From Numidum massiliense (GTDB taxonomy: Bacteria; Bacillota; Bacilli; Thermoactinomycetales; Novibacillaceae), in assembly GCF_001375555.1 (NCBI RefSeq), contig NZ_CTDZ01000009.1, forward strand, positions 799,758 through 863,757: 64,000 bases of DNA, given 5' to 3'. A model generated the notes under the pieces. That model did not search any database, was not told the DNA's origin, and was given only the letters and a program-made list of their open reading frames with translations. Positions 17,741 to 25,313 of this stretch are shown piece by piece; within the stretch, counting starts at the first letter, position 1, and each line of letters begins with the position of its first letter. Position numbers and translations under genes: made by a program.

Positions 17741-18670
17741 GTGAGAATCAACCTGATAGACCGCTATCGAGGCGGGTTTATTGGTTTGGCTGTAGGGGAT
17801 TCCGTCGGCGCGGCCGTCGAGTTTCAAGTGCCGGGGACATTTGCTGCCGTGACCGACATGATCGGCGGCGGGGTACACGATATTGAACCGGGAGAATGGA
17901 CAGACGACACGTCCATGGCACTCTGTTTAGCAGAAAGTTTGCTAGAAAGTGACGGTTTTGACGCGAACGATCAAATGCAACGCTATCTTAAATGGTTCCG
18001 CGAAGGATATTTTAGTTGTCGAGAGAATAGTTTTGGCGTCGGGAAAATGGCTGAAGAAGCATTGGTTCAGTTTGAAGAAACAGGGGATCCGTACAGTGGC
18101 CTGAATAATCCAGAGAAAGCCGGTAACGGCTCGCTTATGCGCCTGTTGCCGATCGCCCTGTACTATGCGGGCGATGTGGAACAAGCAATCGAGTATGCGA
18201 CAAAAAGTTCACTCACGACTCACGGCGCCACCGAATCCATCGATGCGTGTCGCTTGTTTGCACACGTGCTCGTTCAGACGGTTCGCGGGGTAGAAAAAGA
18301 AAAGTTGTTTGGAGAGACGTTATGGCCGCACCGGCATCAGTTAACGGAAAAAGTTGCCGAGATTGCCGCCGGGTCGTACAAAACGAAAGAGCCGCCAGAA
18401 ATAAGAGCATCCAGTTATGTCGTCGAGTCACTCGAAGCGGCACTGTGGGCGTTTCACCGCAGTACGAGTTTCGAAGAAGGGTTACTAATGACTGTCAATT
18501 TGGGCGACGACGCCGATACGACGGGGGCGATCTACGGGCAGTTGGCTGGTGTGTACTACGGGATGGCCGGTATTCCACGCCGCTGGCGCGAACAGCTAAA
18601 AAAACGGTCGCTCATTATGCGCACGGCGGATCACATTTATATGAAAAGTGACCGGCCGCTCGACCAGTAG
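17741..18670 (+). CDS. ADP-ribosylglycohydrolase family protein
   Basis: A 309-aa all-helical hydrolase of the DraG/ARH fold, which removes ADP-ribose from proteins or small molecules using two Mg ions. Metal-binding motifs are in order: GLAVGDSVGAAVEF (about residue 15), WTDDTSMALCLAESL (about 52) and NLGDDADTTGAIYGQLAG near the C-terminus. All key acidic residues are present, so it should be active. The GTG start follows GAAGGTG. No ADP-ribosyltransferase was recognised in the window, so its target is unknown. A strong terminator follows. Confidence 0.92.
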   Translation: MRINLIDRYRGGFIGLAVGDSVGAAVEFQVPGTFAAVTDMIGGGVHDIEPGEWTDDTSMALCLAESLLESDGFDANDQMQRYLKWFREGYFSCRENSFGVGKMAEEALVQFEETGDPYSGLNNPEKAGNGSLMRLLPIALYYAGDVEQAIEYATKSSLTTHGATESIDACRLFAHVLVQTVRGVEKEKLFGETLWPHRHQLTEKVAEIAAGSYKTKEPPEIRASSYVVESLEAALWAFHRSTSFEEGLLMTVNLGDDADTTGAIYGQLAGVYYGMAGIPRRWREQLKKRSLIMRTADHIYMKSDRPLDQ

Positions 18671-18719
18671 GATCGTTGTGGAGGATTAAGGTTGCAAAGT
18701 TAAAATTACATAGTATTGT

Positions 18720-18764
18720 ACAAACCGTCTAGGTGTCGTGGAAGCGGCCTGGGCGGTTTGTTTT
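18720..18764 (+). terminator. Terminator after the ADP-ribosylglycohydrolase gene
   Basis: 14-bp stem with two G-T pairs (ACAAACCGTCTAGG / CCTGGGCGGTTTGT) followed by TTTGCG. Confidence 0.75.
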
Positions 18765-18836
18765 GCGTCAAAACGCCTCGACGAACGAAAATAGGACGTG
18801 CGGCATATAGCGGCATATAACTTTGGTGGGCATTGA

Positions 18837-19453
18837 AAAAACACCGCTTCGTTATCGCATCTGTTTAACTATTTTTGCGAGGCACCGCTCGGGGTGCAAA
18901 ATGTGTTTGTGTTTAATCAAGGGGTGCGTGGGCCGTCACTCGTGCGCGCTTTGCCCGTCGTCGTTACGGCTGCGTTTTGCGATACGCTACTCATTTTGCT
19001 CGCCGTACTCGGCGTGTCGGTTGTCGTGCTGAAGATTGCTTGGCTGCAGACGGTTCTTTATGTGGTCGGTTGTCTCTTTTTACTGTATATCGGTCTTATG
19101 ACGTGGAAAAGTGCTCCGCTCGATCCCGCGCGGAACGGTCAAGCGGGACGAGGGGAGCACTCGGCGAAAAAACAAATCGTTTTTGCCGTCTCGGTGTCGC
19201 TGTTGAATCCACACGCCATTCTCGATACGATCGGCGTGATCGGAGCCAATTCACTCCATTATGCGGGCCAGGAAAAATGGGCGTTTACGCTCGCGACGGT
19301 TTTCGTTTCATGCGTGTGGTTTTTGCACTCGCCGTCGCAGGACGCCTCCTCGGGAGGTTAGACGAAACAGGGGTGTGGATCACGCGCTTAAACAAACTGT
19401 CGGCGGCCATTATTTGGGCGCTCGCCGGTTATATGGGGTGGAATTTGTTTTGA
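18837..19453 (+). pseudogene. LysE/ArgO-type amino acid exporter, frameshifted
   Basis: The core reads PLGVQNVFVFNQG, RALPVVVTAAFCDTLLI and LYIGLMTWKSAP, a clear match to the LysE/YisU exporters of basic amino acids. The coding frame is broken at least twice. The first 15-20 residues are scrambled over three frames and have no start codon in the main frame after a TGA at 18834. Near 19325, where the frame VSCVWF should continue into FALAVAGRLLGRLDETG, one T is missing from a T run, so the C-terminus (to WNLF) lies in another frame. The product is probably absent. Homopolymer sequencing error could explain the second shift but not the N-terminus. Confidence 0.8.
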
Positions 19454-19571
19454 ATAAAATGGACACATATAAAGAAATACATTGCAGAAGGTAAAAAAAA
19501 GGGTTGCTGTTCCGTGATACGAACGATAAAGTTAGAAGTATCTACGCGCCAAACGGTTGGAGGGGAAGAAA

Positions 19572-19835
19572 ATGGGCAGCTTTATGAAAGGGTTCAAGAA
19601 GGGTACTAAAGCGTTTAAAGATTCGTTCGGACCGGGGAGGTACAGCGTGGCCGGCACTGCAGTCGTCTGTCCCCACTGTGAGCACGACGTGTTCGCGGAA
19701 GGGGAGGCCCAGCTTAATACGGCGGGGATGACGTTCTTAAATCTCGACTGGTTGAACCAATCGGCGAAAACACTCGTCTGCACTCACTGCGGTTACATTA
19801 TGTGGTTCGCAAAAGGCGTGGAGAGAAAGAATTAA
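19572..19835 (+). CDS. Small zinc-ribbon protein
   Basis: An 87-aa protein with a basic N-terminus (KGFKKGTKAFKDSF) and one zinc ribbon made by CPHCEHDVF and CTHCGYIMWF about 37 residues apart. The layout resembles the small predicted nucleic-acid-binding Zn-ribbon proteins of Firmicutes. The ATG at 19572 follows GGAGGGG; a TTG 15 bases earlier would place that site inside the gene and is rejected. It stands alone on its strand, just after the broken exporter, and appears intact. Function unknown. Confidence 0.75.
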   Translation: MGSFMKGFKKGTKAFKDSFGPGRYSVAGTAVVCPHCEHDVFAEGEAQLNTAGMTFLNLDWLNQSAKTLVCTHCGYIMWFAKGVERKN

Positions 19836-19972
19836 CGTGAGAGTCATAACGTGGGAGTCGCATTGCTCATGAAGTGCGTTGCTCGTGGAAGCGTTCGTCG
19901 CCAATGGATCGCCTGGCTTACTTTGCTGAAGAGTCGGCCGTCGAACAACTTGTTACTTAGGAGCGCATACGT

Positions 19973-20278
19973 ATGAACCAAGAAACGCTACCCGATGCCT
20001 TTTGGATCGGTTACTATTTGTTTTTATTCCTAACGTTTGCCTTATCGGTAGGTTGTATCATGCGGGGGAAATTGTCGTCCTTATCCTTCGGTAATTTATT
20101 CGCTTGCTTAACTGTGCCGACCGTCGGTTTTTTTGGCGCCCTCGGACGACCTGAAGGTACGGAGTGGGATTGGCTTGTGCAAGAAGTCATACATTTCGAG
20201 TGGTGGGCGCTGTACGTGTGTGCTGCCACGTTTTACATATTCTATTGGTGGTATAAGTTTATTTTTTCTAAAACATGA
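19973..20278 (+). CDS. Small membrane protein of unknown function
   Basis: A 101-aa protein with three hydrophobic stretches (about residues 10-28, 42-56 and 73-95) and an aromatic C-terminus (FYIFYWWYKF). The ATG at 19973 lies 9 bases after TAGGAG. The even hydrophobic pattern and the ribosome site support a real gene, but I do not recognise the family. It sits between the zinc-ribbon gene and a gap with a possible gene remnant. Confidence 0.55.
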   Translation: MNQETLPDAFWIGYYLFLFLTFALSVGCIMRGKLSSLSFGNLFACLTVPTVGFFGALGRPEGTEWDWLVQEVIHFEWWALYVCAATFYIFYWWYKFIFSKT

Positions 20279-20361
20279 TGGGCAGCTGTCATGTTTATTG
20301 TTGTATCGTTACAAAAGCAGCATTTAAAAGTCGGCGGCATCGGTGTCGACACAAACAATGA

Positions 20362-20496
20362 ATGGGAGATGTCGGGGCAGGGAAAGATCCCGGCATGTGG
20401 GAGGCGTATTATCGCGAACAAATCGTCAAGAACATTCCGCAGCTAGCCCAACCGGGGACGACTGCTCCCCCTATACACGAACGATCGTTCGGATGA
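20362..20496 (+). other. Possible gene fragment (44-codon frame)
   Basis: The frame contains PGMWEAYYREQIVKNIPQLA, which has the composition of a real protein, but there is no ribosome site, no partner sequence around it, and the frame ends quickly. I cannot name a parent family. The surrounding 300-base gap (20279-20583) otherwise holds only the hairpin at 20524-20562. Confidence 0.25.
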
Positions 20497-20523
20497 AACC
20501 AGAACGTCTACGTTTCGATTTAA

Positions 20524-20562
20524 AGCTCCCCCATTTGGTAGATTTAGTAAATCGGGGGAGCT
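20524..20562 (-). terminator. Hairpin terminator after the isochorismatase remnant
   Basis: AGCTCCCCC (20524-20532) and GGGGGAGCT (20554-20562); on the minus strand it is followed by TTTAAAT. It lies 22 bases past the end of the isochorismatase frame. Confidence 0.6.
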
Positions 20563-20583
20563 CGCCGCTGCAAGGGAAAGTAG

Positions 20584-21155
20584 TCATGCTAGGCGTTCGA
20601 TAATGCTTACGGTATCGAGCACGGTGGCAAATTCCTCGTGTAACGCAGCTAAATGGATCCGATGAACGTGTTCAGCTCCGTAGTGCTGTCCATCGGGTCC
20701 GGTTCGATCGAACGTCGCCGTCGCATCGGATCCAACATACGTCTCAAAGCCAAAATCTGCGGCCATTCGCGCCGTCGTCGAGACACAATGATCGGTCGTT
20801 AAGCCGACGATGACCAAGGTGCAACAACCTTTGTCCGTTAGCATTTGGTGCAAATTCGTGCCGATCAAGGCGCTGTGGACGCGTTTGGGAATAACCGCTT
20901 CGTTCGGAGCGGTTTTACGATGTTTTTCAACGCGCTTCCAGGGTTGCTCTCATGAAGCGGCGATTGTGGGTTGGTAGATAAATGTTGCACAAAATATACC
21001 GGTCTTGCCGTTTGGCGCCACACATTTAATAGCTGCTGTATGTTCTCCTCGGCTTTGGGGTTATTTCGATCGCCCCATTTAGGATCGTCAAATCCTTCCT
21101 GTACATCTATAACGACTAACGCTGCCGTTCGTCGGATCGTATCTGTTTGCGCCAT
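20584..21155 (-). pseudogene. Isochorismatase-family cysteine hydrolase, frameshifted
   Basis: Two overlapping frames together make one hydrolase of about 190 aa. The first (21155-20865) has the catalytic Asp in ALVVIDVQEGF and reads on to SALKNIVKPL. The second (to 20584) has GLTTDHCVSTTARMAADFGF with the catalytic cysteine. In the region 20905-20915 one base appears lost: continuing in the second frame gives PNEAVIPKRVHSALIGTNL, the expected family sequence. So the active-site residues survive but are separated by a single-base deletion or a sequencing error. The neighbouring LysR-type gene, possibly its regulator, is also damaged. Confidence 0.82.
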
Positions 21156-21381
21156 ATTGTCGCCTCCTCGTTAATCATGTTACCGGTCAACCCGACCAAA
21201 TAGTTATGCCCTCCCCCGCATTGGTTGATGCTGCCTCCCATCCGGTATGGATCTTCCGCATCGGGTTGTGGTCGCGTCGGCCGCGTGTGCCGCTTTCTCG
21301 TAATGACGTTACCAGATGTTGCCCGTCGGGGGAACTTCCGTTATGTTTGAAAGATACAACGAAACGTTATAGGTGATACGT

Positions 21382-22104
21382 ATGCGGACGGAGTGGTTCG
21401 CCGCTTTTATCGCGGCGGCGAAGTGGAAAAGTTTTTCTAAGGCGAGTGAACAGTGCCACTTGACCCAACCAGCGCTTGCAAAGCAAATAAAAAGGTTGGA
21501 AGAAGCCCTCGGCACGGAACTGTTTGTACGCTCGAGCAAAGGGGTTGCTTTGACGAAGACAGGGGAATTGGCGTTCCAACGTTTGCAGCCCGTTTTGGCA
21601 GAAATAAAGGCGATCCAACGCGATATAAACGCCTGCACAAAAAAAGCAAAGGTCACACTCGGTACGTTAGCGTCTCTCGCCACGTATTATTTACCACCAA
21701 AAATGACGGCGATACCGGAAGATGAGCTAGATGTCGAACTAGTGATCGGGGAAAGTTCGTTAGGAGTGTTTACGATGCTTCAGGAGGGAGGGGTGGATGC
21801 AGCCGTTATTGACGTGGGCGCAATGAGGCACGATTATTGGGTCGCTGATTTGTTCACTGAACCGTATCGCGTGATCGTACCACAAGGGCACCGCTTGAGT
21901 AAGTATCAGTCGATTGCAGTCACCGATCTTCGAGACGAATCTTGGGTGCTTTATCCGCACGAGTGTGAGTCGCGTCGGTTTCTCGAGCACCTTTATGCGG
22001 CACACGGGTTATCGCTGACGGTTGCGCGTTCCGCGGTGATTGGAAATGCGATGTTGCCGTATGTGCGTTGTGACTTCCCTAAAGCCACATTAACATGTAA
22101 ATAA
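21382..22104 (+). CDS. LysR-family transcriptional regulator, C-terminally truncated
   Basis: About 240 aa against the usual 290-300. The N-terminal winged helix is intact (AAAKWKSFSKASEQCHLTQPALAKQIKRLEEALGTELFVR), and the effector domain begins normally. The last 50 or so residues are missing: after LTVARSAVIG the sequence jumps to NAMLPYVRC, which resembles the late LLPY motif, then ends. An internal deletion plus early stop is likely, so this may be a decaying gene. The ATG at 21382 is preferred to GTG at 21373. It is divergent from the broken isochorismatase gene, a common regulator-target arrangement. Confidence 0.75.
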   Translation: MRTEWFAAFIAAAKWKSFSKASEQCHLTQPALAKQIKRLEEALGTELFVRSSKGVALTKTGELAFQRLQPVLAEIKAIQRDINACTKKAKVTLGTLASLATYYLPPKMTAIPEDELDVELVIGESSLGVFTMLQEGGVDAAVIDVGAMRHDYWVADLFTEPYRVIVPQGHRLSKYQSIAVTDLRDESWVLYPHECESRRFLEHLYAAHGLSLTVARSAVIGNAMLPYVRCDFPKATLTCK

Positions 22105-22359
22105 GCTATCTGGTCAAAGGTATCGCAATTAAATCCTACAACACTATCGGCAGGACATTGCAGCGTGGGTCAACATTGGCAAAAACGGTGTAATATGTGT
22201 AAAATGTATGTGGTTGGTCATTCAAGTCCGTGACGATGCACCCTGTCTTCCGGCGGGGTAAGGATTGACCAATCCGTCTTTGGACAGCTTTGAGATGGAA
22301 ACAGTTACAATAGGACTAACAGCCGAAAAACTACCTAAGATCTCGAGGAGGATTTTTAC

Positions 22360-23751
22360 GTGGATTACAGAATCGAGTGCGACACCATCGGTGAAATAAA
22401 AGTACCTGCGGACAAACTGTGGGGTGCCCAGACGCAGCGGAGCTCACAAAACTTCCGCATCGGCACAGAAAAAATGCCGAAAGAAGTCATTCGCGCTTTT
22501 GCGATGTTAAAAAAAGGGGCGGCGCTGGCGAACAAACAGTTAAATAACTTAGAAGCGGAAAAAGCCGACGCGATCGTTCAGGCGGCTGACGAAATTTTAG
22601 CCGGTAAGTTAGACGAACACTTCCCGCTCGTCGTCTGGCAAACGGGAAGCGGCACACAATCGAACATGAACGTTAACGAAGTGATTGCCCATCGCGCGAA
22701 CGAGATTCTTGCAGAGAAAGGTAGCTCCTTGCGCGTGCACCCGAACGACGATGTCAACCGTTCGCAAAGCTCGAACGATACGTTTCCGACCGCGTTGCAC
22801 GTCGCCGCCGTCATTGCCGTGGAAGATACGCTACTGCCGGCGATCGCCAAATTAAAAGAAACGTTGCGACATAAGTCGGAGAAATTCCAACACATTATTA
22901 AAACGGGAAGAACGCATTTGCAAGATGCGACGCCGCTCACACTTGGACAAGAGATTAGTGGCTGGTACCGCATGCTGGAAAAAGACGCGCAAATGGTTGC
23001 GGAAAGTGCAGCCCACTTGAAAGAGCTCGCGATCGGCGGGACGGCAGTCGGCACCGGTTTGAATGCCCATCCAGACTTCGGCGACCAGGTCGCAGCAGAA
23101 ATTAGCGAGATGGCTGGGAAACAATTTACATCGGCAAAAAATAAATTCCATTCGCTGACGAGTTACGACGAAGTCGTCTATGCCCACGGGGCACTGAAAG
23201 CCCTTGCTGCCGACATGATGAAAATCGCTAACGACGTCCGTTGGTTGGCGAGCGGTCCGCGTTGCGGCATTGGTGAATTGACGATTCCGGCAAACGAACC
23301 GGGTAGCTCGATTATGCCGGGCAAAGTGAACCCGACGCAAAGCGAAGCCGTCACGATGGTCGCGGTGCAAGTGATGGGGAACGACGCGACGATCGGCTTT
23401 GCTGCCAGCCAAGGTAACTTTGAATTGAACGTGTTTAAACCGGTGATCATTTACAACTTCTTACAGTCTGCGCGGTTGCTCGCCGATGCGATCGTTTCCT
23501 TCCACGACAACTGTGCCGTCGGCATCGAACCGAACGAGGAAGTGATCGCCGATCATTTGAACAACTCACTCATGCTCGTCACGGCGCTTAACCCGCACAT
23601 CGGTTATGAGAATGCGGCCAAAATCGCTAAACTGGCCTTTAATGAGAATTTGACTTTGAAAGAAGCAGCGATCAAGTCGGGACTGCTGACAGAGGAGCAG
23701 TTCGAGCAATTCGTCCGACCGGAACAGATGATTTCACCGAAAAAAAACTGA
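22360..23751 (+). CDS. fumC: Fumarate hydratase, class II
   Basis: TCA-cycle enzyme (463 aa) interconverting fumarate and L-malate, iron-independent. Typical motifs are [17 protein letters not shown] at the N-terminus, [52 protein letters not shown], and the signature [13 protein letters not shown] that carries the catalytic serine. [17 protein letters not shown] near the end is also class II. The GTG start is 7-8 bases after GAGGAGG. The gene is monocistronic: 255 non-coding bases upstream (holding only a small GGATTG/CAATCC hairpin) and a terminator downstream. Confidence 0.97.
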   Translation: MDYRIECDTIGEIKVPADKLWGAQTQRSSQNFRIGTEKMPKEVIRAFAMLKKGAALANKQLNNLEAEKADAIVQAADEILAGKLDEHFPLVVWQTGSGTQSNMNVNEVIAHRANEILAEKGSSLRVHPNDDVNRSQSSNDTFPTALHVAAVIAVEDTLLPAIAKLKETLRHKSEKFQHIIKTGRTHLQDATPLTLGQEISGWYRMLEKDAQMVAESAAHLKELAIGGTAVGTGLNAHPDFGDQVAAEISEMAGKQFTSAKNKFHSLTSYDEVVYAHGALKALAADMMKIANDVRWLASGPRCGIGELTIPANEPGSSIMPGKVNPTQSEAVTMVAVQVMGNDATIGFAASQGNFELNVFKPVIIYNFLQSARLLADAIVSFHDNCAVGIEPNEEVIADHLNNSLMLVTALNPHIGYENAAKIAKLAFNENLTLKEAAIKSGLLTEEQFEQFVRPEQMISPKKN

Positions 23752-23804
23752 CACAATATGTGCGATGCACGGCATTGCATATGCGCTACAGCGAACCGTA
23801 CGAA

Positions 23805-23840
23805 ACGACGAGGCCGATCAGCGGCTTCGTCGTTCGTTCT
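23805..23840 (+). terminator. Terminator after fumC
   Basis: ACGACGAGGCC (23805-23815) pairs with GGCTTCGTCGT (23823-23833), followed by TCGTTCTT. Confidence 0.65.
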
Positions 23841-23968
23841 TATAATCGTTCATTCCTTATATTAAAGTTAGCGTTGAGGCAGATGTCGCCGATCGCGGTC
23901 TTTTGCCCATAATGACCAGTTGTGGCCGCTCGTTGACGCTCAGGTTTGTGCAGGCGATATTTAGTTAG

Positions 23969-23997
23969 TTGAACGTGTAAGCGATTAAGGATATATT
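23969..23997 (+). promoter_or_regulatory. Sigma-A-type promoter of the acetamidase/formamidase gene
   Basis: TTGAAC (23969-23974), 17-base spacer, TATATT (23992-23997), about 50 bases before the start codon. Confidence 0.6.
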
Positions 23998-24045
23998 AGG
24001 GCTATAGTAGACGATTTATATATAATGGGAAGGAGAATCGTTCGT

Positions 24046-24951
24046 ATGCAGACGTTACATTGTGCGCAAAAGGTAATTTACGAATTTAATCGGAACGATG
24101 AACCTATTTTACAAGTGAGTTCAGGAGAAACGATACAAATAGAAACGTACGACTGCTTCGAAAACCAAATCCAATCTCCTGACACCGAATTAAGCGGGAT
24201 TGACTGGGATCGAATAAACCCGGCTACTGGTCCCATTTATGTAAAGGGTGCATTGCCAGGGGATATCTTGAAAGTGACGATTGAGAAGTTGGCGATTGGC
24301 GAGCAAGGGGTGTTATGCACCGGGCCGAATCTTGGCGTCCTCGGCGATCAACTGACTGAAATGGATTTTAAAATTGTCCCCATTCGCGATCAAAAAGCCA
24401 TTTTTGACGATCTCGAATTGCCGTTAAATCCGATGATCGGCGTGATCGGGGTCGCCCCGGAAGGTGACGGTATTTCGTGCGGTACCCCTGGATCCCATGG
24501 TGGAAATATGGATAACACAATGGTTCGGGAAGGGGCTACGTTATATTTTCCGGTATTTGCTGAGGGAGCCCTGTTTGCGCTAGGCGATTTTCACGCGGCA
24601 ATGGGTGACGGCGAAGTCGGCGTATCGGGCATCGAAATACCGGGTAAAGCGACTGTTACATTAGAAGTGCTTAAAGGACGCGCCATCGCACACCCGTTGT
24701 TGGAGGATGCGCATTCCTGGACAACGATTGTCTCTGCGCCCACATTAGATGAGGCCGCCAAAGAGTCCGTGCGGACGATGGCGTTGCTGCTTCAGGAAAA
24801 AACGGGCAGATCGCTTAGTGACCTCGCGATGCTTTTGAGTGCCGTAGGAAGTGTGGAGATTTGTCAGATCGTCGATCCTTTAATGACAGCTCGCTGCGTG
24901 CTTTCCAAAGAAATCCTTACACAAATGGACGTCGCCAGCCTCGTTGAATAG
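24046..24951 (+). CDS. Acetamidase/formamidase family protein
   Basis: A 301-aa amidase of the FmdA/AmdA beta-sandwich family, expected to release ammonia from formamide, acetamide or a related short amide. Family features are SGIDWDRINPATGPIYVKGALPGD, MIGVIGVAP, GSHGGNMDN and the metal/active-site region LGDFHAAMGDGEVGVSGIE. The ATG at 24046 is 8-9 bases after GAAGGAG; the upstream ATG at 24025 overlaps the ribosome site. It is a single-gene unit with its own promoter and terminator; no amide transporter lies next to it, so the natural substrate is uncertain. Confidence 0.9.
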   Translation: MQTLHCAQKVIYEFNRNDEPILQVSSGETIQIETYDCFENQIQSPDTELSGIDWDRINPATGPIYVKGALPGDILKVTIEKLAIGEQGVLCTGPNLGVLGDQLTEMDFKIVPIRDQKAIFDDLELPLNPMIGVIGVAPEGDGISCGTPGSHGGNMDNTMVREGATLYFPVFAEGALFALGDFHAAMGDGEVGVSGIEIPGKATVTLEVLKGRAIAHPLLEDAHSWTTIVSAPTLDEAAKESVRTMALLLQEKTGRSLSDLAMLLSAVGSVEICQIVDPLMTARCVLSKEILTQMDVASLVE

Positions 24952-25113
24952 CTTTATTTTCGGGCGTTGAGCGACATAAAAAGACTGTTCTTGTAAAGTA
25001 TAAATCAGGCGCCGGAGTGGCATGTGAGCCGTATAAACAGGATGATCCGTATGAGCAGTATGCGCTGTATGACGCATGATCCGTAATGAAACAGACGTAA
25101 TGAAACAAACGTA

Positions 25114-25149
25114 ATGAACGACGAGGCTAGCGGAGGCTTCGTCGTTCAT
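25114..25149. terminator. Long hairpin terminator between convergent genes
   Basis: ATGAACGACGAGGC (25114-25127) and GCTTCGTCGTTCAT (25136-25149), 14-bp stem with one wobble. It sits between the convergent amidase and LAL regulator genes. Its core closely matches the hairpin after fumC. Confidence 0.6.
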
Positions 25150-25203
25150 ATCTTGTCGTCGTTCGTACCTTAGTGGCCGTTAACTTCTCGTGCCCCTAAC
25201 TTT

Positions 25204-25263
25204 AGTGATCTCCAACTCTAGTTCCCTAACTTGAGCGTCCCCAACTATAGTGATCTCCAACTT
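25204..25263. repeat. Degenerate direct repeats
   Basis: AGTGATCTCCAACT appears at 25204-25217 and 25250-25263 with related CCCTAACTT units between. The rest of the 360-base gap (24952-25313) contains only the hairpin. Confidence 0.5.
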
Positions 25264-25313
25264 TTTCATATGTCTTTTACAAACAACGCCTTGCCGTCCC
25301 ATTAGCCGTCCCG

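Noticed and set aside
20343..20603. An 86-codon plus-strand frame in the decay zone
   Set aside because: Low-information sequence without a ribosome site; it runs through the hairpin at 20524-20562. Only a shorter frame inside the gap looks protein-like.
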